Shown here piece after piece: positions 16,946 to 24,070 of a DNA stretch of 24,127 nt; within the stretch, counting starts at the first letter, position 1; each line of letters begins with the position of its first letter. The notes beneath the pieces were generated by a model. That model was not told the origin of the DNA. It did no database searches and worked only from the letters and a program-made list of their open reading frames with translations. This DNA comes from JAVVUQ01 sp036653075 (GTDB taxonomy: Bacteria > Bacillota > Clostridia > Christensenellales > CAG-314), in assembly GCA_036653075.1 (NCBI GenBank), contig JAVVUQ010000015.1, forward strand, positions 1 to 24,127, given 5' to 3'. Position numbers and translations under genes: made by a program.

Positions 16946-17427
16946 TTTGTAAACGCTGGAGTTCTCAGGTTTGCAAGTTTATAGCGATTTATATAAATTG
17001 CTTTAAATATAGAAAATGCAAAAATTAAAGTAAAAAGGTTTAAAATACTAATTTTAGGCAAGAATAGTTAATTATAAAAATATTTATTATTTATTGCGAT
17101 GGCATTATTGCAAATGTATACTACATATAAAGTATAAAATTGCATTTAATTAACTTTAAAATGCTTGTAATTGGTTTTTAAGCGACAATATTGCAGTATA
17201 TAAATTGCGTTAGTTTGTTATTTTTGATGAATTTAAAAATACAAAATCAAGACGTTAAATTTGTATACGCTTGCGTGTGTTGCATTAATTCTTATTTTAT
17301 ACACATATGCGTTTTGATTTTGAAATGCTTTTCAAATAGTCATAATTTTATGCTGTAAATTGAATTTGAGTTATCGTAAAATACATAAACAAAATAGCGT
17401 ACAAAGGTATGCGTAAGGATAAAAAAT
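16946..17427. other. Long AT-rich gap before RNase J
   Basis: No gene, RNA gene or terminator is convincing on either strand. Weak elements only: a GCATTT/AAATGC inverted repeat (about 17143-17164) and TTGAAA followed after 17 bases by TAATTT near 17320. The RNase J promoter is probably in the right half but I cannot place it. Confidence 0.4.
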
Positions 17428-19095
17428 ATGTCAAATAGTTTAAAGATTATGTTTCTTGGCGGATTGGGAGAAATCGGTAAGAACATAACGGTTTTCGAAA
17501 GCTGCGATCAAATAGTAGTTATTGATTGCGGTTTAAGTTTTCCATCTTCCGATATGCCTGGAGTAGATATAGTGATACCAGATGTCACTTATTTAAAGGA
17601 AAATATCAAAAAGATAAAAGGTATAATTTTAACGCACGGACACGAGGACCATATTGGCGCTTTGCCCTATGTTTTAAAAGAAATAGGAACAAACATTCCT
17701 GTTTTTGGAACGACGCTAACGCTTGCGTTAGTTGAGAATAAGCTTATAGAGCGAGGTATTGATAACGTTGAGTTGGTGACGGTAACCGATGGCACAGTAG
17801 TTAATTTTGGAGCGTTTAGCGCTGAATTTATACACGTTTGCCATTCGGTAGCGGGTTCGCTTGCAATATCGTTGACAACGCCAGTAGGTGTTGTATTTCA
17901 TACGGGCGATTTTAAAATTGATTATACACCGCTTGCGGGCGAAGTAATGAGCTTAAGTAGAATTGCCGAAATAGGCAAAAAAGGCGTTGCATTATTGCTT
18001 GCCGATAGCACGAACGTCGAACGTTCGGGTTACACAATGAGCGAGCAAGTAGTAAGCGAAACGCTTAAACGAGTTTTTGCAGAAGCAAGCGAAAATCGCA
18101 TAATTGTCGCTACATTTGCAAGCAACGTAGATAGATTACAAATTGTATTAGACTTGGCAAAAGAATTTAATAGAAAAGTGGCAGTGTCAGGCCGTTCAAT
18201 GATGAATGTAGTCGAAACTGCAACAAGAGTAGGATATTTGCATTATAATGCTAATATTATGATTGATTTGGATAAAATTGATCGTATTCCTAAAAAGAAT
18301 TTAGTCATATTATCAACTGGAAGCCAAGGCGAACCAATGAGCGCTTTGACAAGAATGGCGAGTGGCGAATTTAATAAAGTTAGAATAGGCACTGACGATA
18401 CGGTAATAATATCAGCAAGTCCAATTCCAGGTAATGAAAAAGATATTTACAGAGTTATCAATAATCTTTATCGTTTAGGCGCAAAGGTAATTTATAGCCG
18501 CCTTGCCGATGTTCACGTGTCAGGTCACGCTTGTCAAGAAGAATTAAAGTTAATGCAAACACTTATTAAACCAAAATATTTTATTCCTGTTCACGGCGAA
18601 TATAGACATTTAAAACAACACGCCGCTTTAGCAATTAAAATGGGCGTACCAGAAAGTAATATATTAATTGCCGAATTAGGCGATACTATTGAATTAACCA
18701 AGAAATATCTTGCTAAAACAGGCACAGTACAAGCTGGAAACGTGCTTGTCGATGGATTGAGCGTCGGTGACGTCGGCAGCGTTGTGCTTAGAGATAGATT
18801 GCAACTAAGCGAAGACGGTATGCTTATCGCTATCGTGGGTATTTCTGAAACTATGGGTGTTGTTGTCAGCGGCCCAGAGATTATAAGTAGAGGTTTTATC
18901 TATACGGGCGACAACAACGCAAATGACATAGTAGACGAAATGAAACAATTAGTACTATCCGTTGTCAATACAGGCGATGTCAAAGATATTAATATAACTC
19001 AAACTAAACAAAATATACAAAAAGCGTTGAGAAATTATTTGTTAAAGAAATTAAAACGTAGTCCAATGATTTTACCAGTTTTAGTGATGATTTAA
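17428..19095 (+). CDS. rnjA: Ribonuclease J
   Basis: A 5'-3' exo- and endoribonuclease central to mRNA decay and rRNA maturation in Firmicutes. It is a metallo-beta-lactamase/beta-CASP enzyme: THGHEDHIGALP supplies His70, His72, Asp74 and His75. His139 (HVCHSVAGS) and Asp161 (HTGDFKID) complete the zinc sites. The beta-CASP part includes ATFASNVDRLQ, STGSQGEPMSAL, HVSGHACQEELK and PVHGEYRHL. The C-terminal domain is present (GVVVSGPEIISRGFIY). The length of 555 residues is normal. AAGGA lies about 8 bases before the ATG. I cannot separate J1 from J2 by eye, and only one copy is in the window. Confidence 0.95.
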   Translation: MSNSLKIMFLGGLGEIGKNITVFESCDQIVVIDCGLSFPSSDMPGVDIVIPDVTYLKENIKKIKGIILTHGHEDHIGALPYVLKEIGTNIPVFGTTLTLALVENKLIERGIDNVELVTVTDGTVVNFGAFSAEFIHVCHSVAGSLAISLTTPVGVVFHTGDFKIDYTPLAGEVMSLSRIAEIGKKGVALLLADSTNVERSGYTMSEQVVSETLKRVFAEASENRIIVATFASNVDRLQIVLDLAKEFNRKVAVSGRSMMNVVETATRVGYLHYNANIMIDLDKIDRIPKKNLVILSTGSQGEPMSALTRMASGEFNKVRIGTDDTVIISASPIPGNEKDIYRVINNLYRLGAKVIYSRLADVHVSGHACQEELKLMQTLIKPKYFIPVHGEYRHLKQHAALAIKMGVPESNILIAELGDTIELTKKYLAKTGTVQAGNVLVDGLSVGDVGSVVLRDRLQLSEDGMLIAIVGISETMGVVVSGPEIISRGFIYTGDNNANDIVDEMKQLVLSVVNTGDVKDINITQTKQNIQKALRNYLLKKLKRSPMILPVLVMI

Positions 19096-19101
19096 ATGCA
19101 G

Positions 19102-19122
19102 CTTAATTGAAAAATTAAGTTT
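19102..19122 (+). terminator. Weak hairpin after RNase J
   Basis: CTTAATT/AATTAAG form a 7-bp AT-rich stem with a GAAA loop, followed by only three T. It lies 6 bases after the stop. It may attenuate or protect the 3' end rather than terminate fully. Confidence 0.4.
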
Positions 19123-19143
19123 GATGGTTATATTTAAGCTATT

Positions 19144-19208
19144 ATGTTGTGTAATATTTAGCTATTGTATTGTGCAATATTTTAGATTTTATGTTGTGTA
19201 ATATAAAG
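19144..19208. repeat. Three imperfect direct repeats, ~23-nt period
   Basis: ATGTTGTGTAATATTTA, TATTGTGCAATATTTTA and ATGTTGTGTAATATAAA follow one another with TTGTG at 19147, 19170 and 19194. The spacing is about two helical turns. They lie about 80-140 bases before the methyltransferase start. Confidence 0.6.
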
Positions 19209-19286
19209 CTTAAGCGATTAGATAGTGGTTAATACGATTTAATAATTTAAAAAATATTGTATTTATTATAGAATAAAAGGTTAGTT

Positions 19287-19910
19287 ATGGAATTATTAAA
19301 GCAGCTTAATGCGGAAAATCAGAGTGATATGGCGCAAATGCGGCAAAATGCGTACGAGCGACATATTCCCGTTTTAATGGAAGAAACTGAGCGTTTGTTA
19401 GATGTTATCATTAAAATTAAACAGCCTAAGCGTATACTTGAAATAGGTACGGCGATAGGGTTTAGCGGAATAGTTATGTTAAAGGCGTCGCCAATGGCTC
19501 ATTTAAACACTATTGAAGAAAGCGCTGCAAGCATAGAAGCAGCGAAAACAAATTTCGAGAAATATAACGTAAATAAGAGAGTAACTATTTTTGAAGGGGA
19601 CGCAAGAGAAATAGTGCCTATGTTGACGGGAAGCTATGATTTTATTTTTATGGATGGACCGAAAGGACAATATTTAGAGTTTTTGCCTTATTTAAAGAGT
19701 ATTTTAGAAAGTGGCGGAGTATTGATGTGTGACAATGTTCTATATAAAGGATTGGTTCAAAATATACCAGAAAAAAGACACAAGCATATTACAATTGCGC
19801 GCAATTTAAAGGCGTTTTTAGAGGCTATTTCTAACGATAATCAACTTTCTACCGTAACATTGCAAATTGGCGATGGCGTTTCTATTAGTGTTAATAAGGT
19901 TGCTATATAA
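19287..19910 (+). CDS. TrmR-like class I SAM-dependent O-methyltransferase
   Basis: A 207-residue methyltransferase of the O-methyltransferase (PF01596) family, resembling Firmicutes TrmR (YrrM), which methylates 5-hydroxyuridine in tRNA wobble positions. Visible motifs: SAM-binding LEIGTAIGFSGI (about 51-62), acidic LNTIEESAASIEAA, FEGDAREIVP, the metal-site FMDGPKGQY, and DNVLYKG. The N-terminal stretch MRQNAYERHIPVLMEET is the family's usual lead-in. AAAGG lies 6-7 bases before the ATG. The U32 peptidase-like trhP gene, often near trmR, is not here. Small-molecule O-methylation cannot be excluded. Confidence 0.82.
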   Translation: MELLKQLNAENQSDMAQMRQNAYERHIPVLMEETERLLDVIIKIKQPKRILEIGTAIGFSGIVMLKASPMAHLNTIEESAASIEAAKTNFEKYNVNKRVTIFEGDAREIVPMLTGSYDFIFMDGPKGQYLEFLPYLKSILESGGVLMCDNVLYKGLVQNIPEKRHKHITIARNLKAFLEAISNDNQLSTVTLQIGDGVSISVNKVAI

Positions 19911-19961
19911 TAAAACATTTATTGTTTATTTTATCGCGCAAGTAAAAAACGGAGCGTTAGT

Positions 19962-21290
19962 ATGAAATATATATCTAAAATTGACAAAGACTTTATGCCT
20001 ATATTGCTTGAAATGAACGAATTTAAAAAGACAGCAAATTCAAAGATTGAAATTATGATAGAAGATGGCGATGGTTATAATTTTTCGTACAATTTTGTTG
20101 CAAGTTGCGATAGAGAAAGAAGTTATAAAATTATTGAAAGATTAGTAAAGAGTTTGCTTTGGATAGTGGGCGGTTATAAAATTTATATTAAGGGCGCTGA
20201 CGATATCGCATTGCGTATTAAAAACGATTATAATAGCGTAAGGACTTTTGATAGAGATTTTATGAGTGATATTTACCAAAAAAATTTTGAAGTAGTAGCG
20301 GTAAATGAATTACCACAGTTAAAAATGCGTAATATTTTAGTGGGCGGGCATACAAATGGTTGTCGAATTGGATTTGACGCAGGCGGCAGCGATAGAAAAG
20401 TATCCGCAGTTGTAGATGGAAAAGTAGTGTTTAGCGAAGAAGTGGTATGGTTTCCGAAAATCAACTCAGATTTGCAATATCATTATGACGCAATCGTATC
20501 CGCATTTAAAAGCGCCGCAGCGCATATGCCAAGAGTAGACGCAATAGGCGTTTCAAGCGCAGGAATTCATATAAATAATAGAACGCAAGTCGCTTCGTTA
20601 TTTTTAAAAATTCCCAAAGAAAATAAGGAAAAAACAAAAGATATTTATATTCGAGCAGGTAAGGAAATAGGTGAAAACGTGCCTATTGTAGTGGCTAATG
20701 ACGGCGACATTACGGCAATTGCAGGCGCAATGATTTATAAAAGTGGAAATATCTTAGGAATTTCTATGGGTACAAGCGAAGCGGGCGGTTACGTTAACGA
20801 AAACAAAGGATTGAATGGCTGGCTAAGCGAATTAGCGTTTGTTCCTTGCGACTGCAATAAAAACGCTCATTTAGACGAATGGAGCGGCGATATAGGAACG
20901 GGTGTGAATTATTTTTCGCAAGACGCAGTCATTAACTTAGCTAAAATGGCGGGTATTGATTTTGAAAACGATTTGTCGCCAGCTTTGAAATTAGAATACG
21001 TACAAGACTTAATGAAAAAAGGCGAGGAGAAAGCGGCTGAAATTTATCGTACTATTGGCATTTATTTGGGATATACTATACCGTTTTACGCAGAATTTTA
21101 TAATATTAAGTATGTTTTATTACTTGGCAGAGTTTTAACAGGCTTAGGTGGCGATAAAATAAAACAAACAGCTACAATGATATTAAATGATGAATTTAGT
21201 AGCTATAATATTAAAATTATGACCGCCGATGAAGAATTTAAACGAAATGGACAAAGTATCGCTGCGGCAAGTTTGCCGATTGTTAAATAA
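19962..21290 (+). CDS. ROK-like ASKHA sugar kinase with N-terminal extension
   Basis: A 442-residue protein. From about 135 it is an ASKHA-fold kinase of the ROK type: phosphate-1 motif RIGFDAGGSDRKVSAVVDG, GVSSAG, VANDGDITAIAGAM with a candidate catalytic Asp, and GISMGTSEAGGYV (phosphate-2). The segment PCDCNKNAHLDEWSG resembles the ROK zinc motif (CxCGxxGCxE) but keeps only two cysteines. Residues 1-130 form an added domain (IEIMIEDGDGYNFSYNF, then LVKSLLWIVGGYKIYIKG) that I do not recognise. The likely role is phosphorylation of a sugar or amino sugar. A PIG-L deacetylase follows on the same strand, directly across the assembly gap, which points to amino-sugar handling. GGAG lies about 8 bases before the ATG. 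Confidence 0.75.
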   Translation: MKYISKIDKDFMPILLEMNEFKKTANSKIEIMIEDGDGYNFSYNFVASCDRERSYKIIERLVKSLLWIVGGYKIYIKGADDIALRIKNDYNSVRTFDRDFMSDIYQKNFEVVAVNELPQLKMRNILVGGHTNGCRIGFDAGGSDRKVSAVVDGKVVFSEEVVWFPKINSDLQYHYDAIVSAFKSAAAHMPRVDAIGVSSAGIHINNRTQVASLFLKIPKENKEKTKDIYIRAGKEIGENVPIVVANDGDITAIAGAMIYKSGNILGISMGTSEAGGYVNENKGLNGWLSELAFVPCDCNKNAHLDEWSGDIGTGVNYFSQDAVINLAKMAGIDFENDLSPALKLEYVQDLMKKGEEKAAEIYRTIGIYLGYTIPFYAEFYNIKYVLLLGRVLTGLGGDKIKQTATMILNDEFSSYNIKIMTADEEFKRNGQSIAAASLPIVK

Positions 21291-21293
21291 TAT

Positions 21294-21503
21294 ATAAAAG
21301 ATGAAATAATAAAATAATTGTTAAATTTTATTATTATAAAAATAGAGGNNNNNNNNNNNNNNNNNNNNNNNNNNNNNNNNNNNNNNNNNNNNNNNNNNNN
21401 NNNNNNNNNNNNNNNNNNNNNNNNNNNNNNNNNNNNNNNNNNNNNNNNATAAAAGATGAAATAATAAAATAATTGTTAAATTTTATTATTATAAAAATAG
21501 AGG
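21294..21503. other. 100-N gap flanked by an exact 55-nt duplication (probable scaffold artefact)
   Basis: Positions 21349-21448 are N. The 55 bases before it (21294-21348) are identical to the 55 after it (21449-21503), both running from ATAAAAGATGAA to AAAATAGAGG. An exact overlap of that size with a round 100-N filler is what arises when two contigs sharing a k-mer-length end are joined without merging. If so, the true intergenic distance from the kinase stop to the deacetylase ATG is about 63 bases. A real tandem repeat is the alternative. Confidence 0.85.
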
Positions 21504-21508
21504 TTTTT

Positions 21509-22354
21509 ATGAAATTATACAAGCGAGATGCTGAAATATATATTTATGATGAAAAACAGGAAGAGGCGTTCGCTACAACAACTCACTTAGCGATAGCTGC
21601 GCACCAAGATGATGTCGAATTGATGGCTTATCACGGAATTGCAGAGTGTTTCGGACAAAAAGATAAAAAATTTTCCGCAATTATATTAACTAACGGAAGC
21701 GGCAGTCCAAGAAGCGGAATATATAAAGATTATACCGATGAAGAAATGATGTTACAACGCAAAAAAGAACAAAAGAAAGCGGCTTTTATAGGAGAATATG
21801 CTACATTATCGCTACTGATGTATCCATCAAATGAAGTTAAAGATAATAAAAATAACTATGTTGTCGAGGATATATTTAATATTTTAATGGCTACAAAACC
21901 GCAAATAGTCTATACGCATAATTTAGCGGATAAACACGAAACTCACGTGGCGACGGCTTTAAGAACTATATCTGCAATTAATATGATGCCAAAAGCCGAT
22001 AGACCGTCAATTGTGTATGGTTGCGAAGTATGGCGCGATTTAGATTGGATTAATGACGATAAGAAAATACGCTTAGACGTTGGGAAAAAAACCAATATAG
22101 CGCAAGCTTTAACAGGCGTTTTCGATAGTCAAATTAGCGGCGGAAAACAATACGCAACGGCAGTAGAAGGGCGAAGAATAGCAAATGCGACTTTCGCTGA
22201 TGACCACGCTATCGATACCTTACAAAAGGTTACTTACGCTATGGATTTAACTCCATTAATTAGCGATGAACATATGTCCATAATTGATTTTATAAACGAT
22301 TATATCAATGACTTTAAAAGCGATGTAAATAATAAAATATTAAAATTATTATAA
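21509..22354 (+). CDS. PIG-L family (LmbE-like) N-acetylglucosaminyl deacetylase
   Basis: A zinc-dependent deacetylase predicted to remove N-acetyl groups from amino sugars or glycoconjugates. The family motif AHPDDxE appears as AHQDDVE (His32, Asp34, Asp35, Glu37), with Gln in place of the usual Pro. The second metal region is YTHNLADKHETHVATALR (His143, His146). ILTNGSGSPRSG lies between them. I start at ATG 21509, with AGAGG 5 bases before it; a TTG at 21473 is in frame but lies in the duplicated gap flank and lacks a ribosome site. The 281 residues are typical length. The upstream ROK-like kinase is the likely operon partner: together they could deacetylate and phosphorylate an amino sugar. 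The substrate is not visible. Confidence 0.85.
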   Translation: MKLYKRDAEIYIYDEKQEEAFATTTHLAIAAHQDDVELMAYHGIAECFGQKDKKFSAIILTNGSGSPRSGIYKDYTDEEMMLQRKKEQKKAAFIGEYATLSLLMYPSNEVKDNKNNYVVEDIFNILMATKPQIVYTHNLADKHETHVATALRTISAINMMPKADRPSIVYGCEVWRDLDWINDDKKIRLDVGKKTNIAQALTGVFDSQISGGKQYATAVEGRRIANATFADDHAIDTLQKVTYAMDLTPLISDEHMSIIDFINDYINDFKSDVNNKILKLL

Positions 22355-22408
22355 TTATATATTTTATAGAAACAAAAGCATTTTTGATGGATTTGGCAAG
22401 ATGTTTAC

Positions 22409-22437
22409 TTGCAAAATTATTTACTATATGCTACAAT
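22409..22437 (+). promoter_or_regulatory. Probable mscL promoter with extended -10
   Basis: TTGCAA and TACAAT lie exactly 17 bases apart and the -10 is preceded by TATGC, giving the TRTGn extension. It would produce a leader of about 175 bases before mscL, in which I see no recognised RNA structure. Confidence 0.6.
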
Positions 22438-22619
22438 AACATTGTAAACTCTTTTATATTTAAATAATCAAAATAATTAGCATAAATATAACATTTTATT
22501 ATATAAAATACACTTAGGCGTTATTTTTATTTTTAAATAAATATGTTGTAAATATATCATTTTGAATTTATATTTATTATTAAAGTTTACAAAAGTGTTA
22601 TGAATATAGGAGAAAGGAA

Positions 22620-23153
22620 ATGAAAAAATTTTTTAGGGATTTTAAAGTTTTTATCACAAAAGGCAATGTTATTGATTTAGCTGTTGCAGTAATTATCGGC
22701 GCGGCTTTTGGCGCTATCGTAACAAGTTTGGTTAATGATATGATTATGCCGCTAATTGTATGGATTTTTCCCGTACAAGATTTGTCATCTCTTGTAATTA
22801 CATTACGTCCCGCTACTGAAGGCGGAGCAAACGCCTTAGTATTATCGTATGGAAAATTTATTCAAGCGATAATTAACTTTGGAATCATTGCATTTATGGT
22901 TTTTCTTATGCTGAAAGCAGTAATGGGCGTAAAAGGAATCGCTCATCCAAAATATGGCGAAGTTTTAACTAAAGCTGATTACGTCGCTTTGAAAAAACAA
23001 GGTAAATCTAAACAGGAAATAGCAGCAATTGACGCTGAAAAGAAACAAGAAAAAATAGCGGCGGAAAACGCAAAAAAAGCAGAAGCAGCCGCAAATACTA
23101 CGGAAGCATTACTTAAAGACATTAGAGAATTACTTAAAAAAGATAAAAAATAA
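22620..23153 (+). CDS. mscL: Large-conductance mechanosensitive channel MscL with extended C-terminal linker
   Basis: A pentameric emergency valve that opens under membrane tension during osmotic downshock. The N-terminal amphipathic helix MKKFFRDFKVFITKGNVIDL leads into TM1 (AVAVIIGAAFGAIVTSLVNDMIMPLI), whose Gly/Ala-rich face lines the pore. TM2 is about 76-103 (FIQAIINFGIIAFMVFLML). The conserved cytoplasmic helix closes the protein (TEALLKDIRELLKKD). Between TM2 and that helix lie about 57 residues (GIAHPKYGEVLTKADYVALK, then an Ala/Lys/Glu-rich helix), making the product 177 residues against the usual 130-150. AGGAGAAAGGA precedes the ATG. A strong terminator follows. Confidence 0.95.
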   Translation: MKKFFRDFKVFITKGNVIDLAVAVIIGAAFGAIVTSLVNDMIMPLIVWIFPVQDLSSLVITLRPATEGGANALVLSYGKFIQAIINFGIIAFMVFLMLKAVMGVKGIAHPKYGEVLTKADYVALKKQGKSKQEIAAIDAEKKQEKIAAENAKKAEAAANTTEALLKDIRELLKKDKK

Positions 23154-23162
23154 TATTAATAT

Positions 23163-23202
23163 CACAACTATACAAAATTGTAGTAAAACGTAGATAGTTG
23201 TG
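23163..23202. repeat. Inverted repeat after mscL
   Basis: CACAACTAT and ATAGTTGTG pair perfectly (9 bp) around 22 bases that can themselves form ACAA/TTGT. Only a short T run follows. It sits just before the stronger terminator at 23232. Confidence 0.6.
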
Positions 23203-23231
23203 CTTTATAGGATAATATCTATATAATTATA

Positions 23232-23273
23232 GCGCTGCGATAAGTAGACTGAACTTGTCGTAGCGCAATTTTT
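23232..23273 (+). terminator. Strong rho-independent terminator of mscL
   Basis: GCGCTGCGATAAG and CTTGTCGTAGCGC form a 13-bp RNA stem with two G-U pairs and a 9-base loop, followed by AATTTTT. Confidence 0.9.
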
Positions 23274-23312
23274 ATAAACAGTATTTAATTGAAATGATTA
23301 CATACTTAATTT

Positions 23313-23359
23313 AAAAAAGATAAAAAATAACACTCAAATTATATAATAATTGAGTGTTA
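23313..23359 (-). terminator. Terminator of the tRNA transcript (minus strand)
   Basis: TAACACTCAA and TTGAGTGTTA form a perfect 10-bp stem with a 12-base loop. Read on the minus strand it is followed by TTTTTTATCTTTTTT. It lies 3 bases beyond the CCA end of tRNA-Leu, so the two tRNAs form a complete small unit. Confidence 0.9.
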
Positions 23360-23362
23360 CCT

Positions 23363-23449
23363 TGGTGCCGATGGCCGGACTCGAACCGGCACGATGTTGC
23401 CACCGAGGGATTTTAAGTCCCTTGCGTCTGCCTATTCCGCCACATCGGC
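23363..23449 (-). tRNA. tRNA-Leu (anticodon UAA)
   Basis: Minus-strand cloverleaf with acceptor stem GCCGATG/CATCGGC, discriminator A and an encoded CCA end. The anticodon loop is CTTAAAA (anticodon UAA) within GGGACTTAAAATCCC. The long variable arm (CTCGGTGGCAACATCG region) is typical of tRNA-Leu. The T arm reads GCCGGTTCGAGTCCGGC. Total 87 bases including CCA. It decodes UUA, a major leucine codon in this AT-rich genome. Confidence 0.96.
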
Positions 23450-23474
23450 ATAATGATTATCATTGGTGTGATAT

Positions 23475-23549
23475 TGGAGGCACCACCCGGATTTGGACCG
23501 GGGCATAGAGGTTTTGCAGACCTTTGCCTTACCACTTGGCTATGGTGCC
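23475..23549 (-). tRNA. tRNA-Cys (anticodon GCA)
   Basis: Minus-strand cloverleaf with acceptor stem GGCACCA/TGGTGCC, discriminator U as expected for cysteine, and an encoded CCA. The anticodon loop is CTGCAAA (GCA) in the stem GGT/ACC. The T arm reads CCCGGTCCAAATCCGGG. Total 75 bases with CCA. It is transcribed before tRNA-Leu, 25 bases upstream of it. Confidence 0.96.
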
Positions 23550-23591
23550 ATAACAATCGGAATTGCATTCATACATTAAGTTAGCTTACAT

Positions 23592-23620
23592 ATTCTATCA
23601 AAACTATTGAAAAAAAGCAA
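23592..23620 (-). promoter_or_regulatory. Promoter of the tRNA-Cys/tRNA-Leu unit
   Basis: On the minus strand TTGCTT and TAGAAT are spaced by 17 bases and the -10 is preceded by TGA (extended -10). It lies about 43 bases upstream of tRNA-Cys. Confidence 0.7.
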
Positions 23621-24041
23621 GCACTTTAACGTAAAAAACTAACTTTTATTTTTTTTATTAAATTATTCCCCTTTATTTTATATTTATAATCAATTTAACA
23701 GGACTACATTAGAAAAAATAAGGCAAATCTTACTCATTTTGCGACCACTAAAGGTTTATTTTCACTTTTAAAAGATATTTTTTTATAAGCGAATTAATGA
23801 CGATATATTATATTAATAAATAATAGTCAAATCCTTGTATTAGTATATGCAATACTAATAAAATTGTTCAATGCGGATAAAATTAGTTTTATTAGTTGCG
23901 TTAATGTGAGCGTATAGTTATTGAACTTTATTATTTTAATAACTTTTATGCAACAATAGATAATCAAAAAAGTTGACATATTTTTATTTAGATTAAGCGT
24001 ATAGTTAATTATAATAATTCATATTTAATAAAACTATTTAC
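23621..24041. other. Gene-free AT-rich region with mutually exclusive hairpins
   Basis: No gene is supported. At 23838-23860 TATTAGTAT/ATACTAATA form a perfect 9-bp hairpin with a 5-base loop. CTAATAAAA (23855-23863) can instead pair with TTTTATTAG (23887-23895), so the two stems compete for the same bases. GCGTATAGTTA occurs twice (23910-23920 and 23997-24007). TTGACA is present at 23973 but has no -10 at normal spacing. Confidence 0.45.
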
Positions 24042-24070
24042 TTGACAAGGATGGGTATTTGTTGTAAACT
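24042..24070 (+). promoter_or_regulatory. Probable promoter overlapping the first terminal repeat copy
   Basis: A perfect TTGACA is followed after exactly 17 bases by TAAACT. The -10 and the expected start point lie inside the first 29-nt repeat copy, which contains the palindrome AACTA-CCA-TAGTT. This is the usual position of a repressor operator. Whatever is transcribed lies beyond the window. Confidence 0.5.

Noticed and set aside
21473..21508. Upstream TTG start for the PIG-L deacetylase
   Set aside because: It lies in the duplicated gap flank, has no ribosome site and adds residues ahead of a start with AGAGG.
23973..24005. Promoter from TTGACA at 23973 with TATAGT
   Set aside because: The spacing is 21 bases, outside the normal range.
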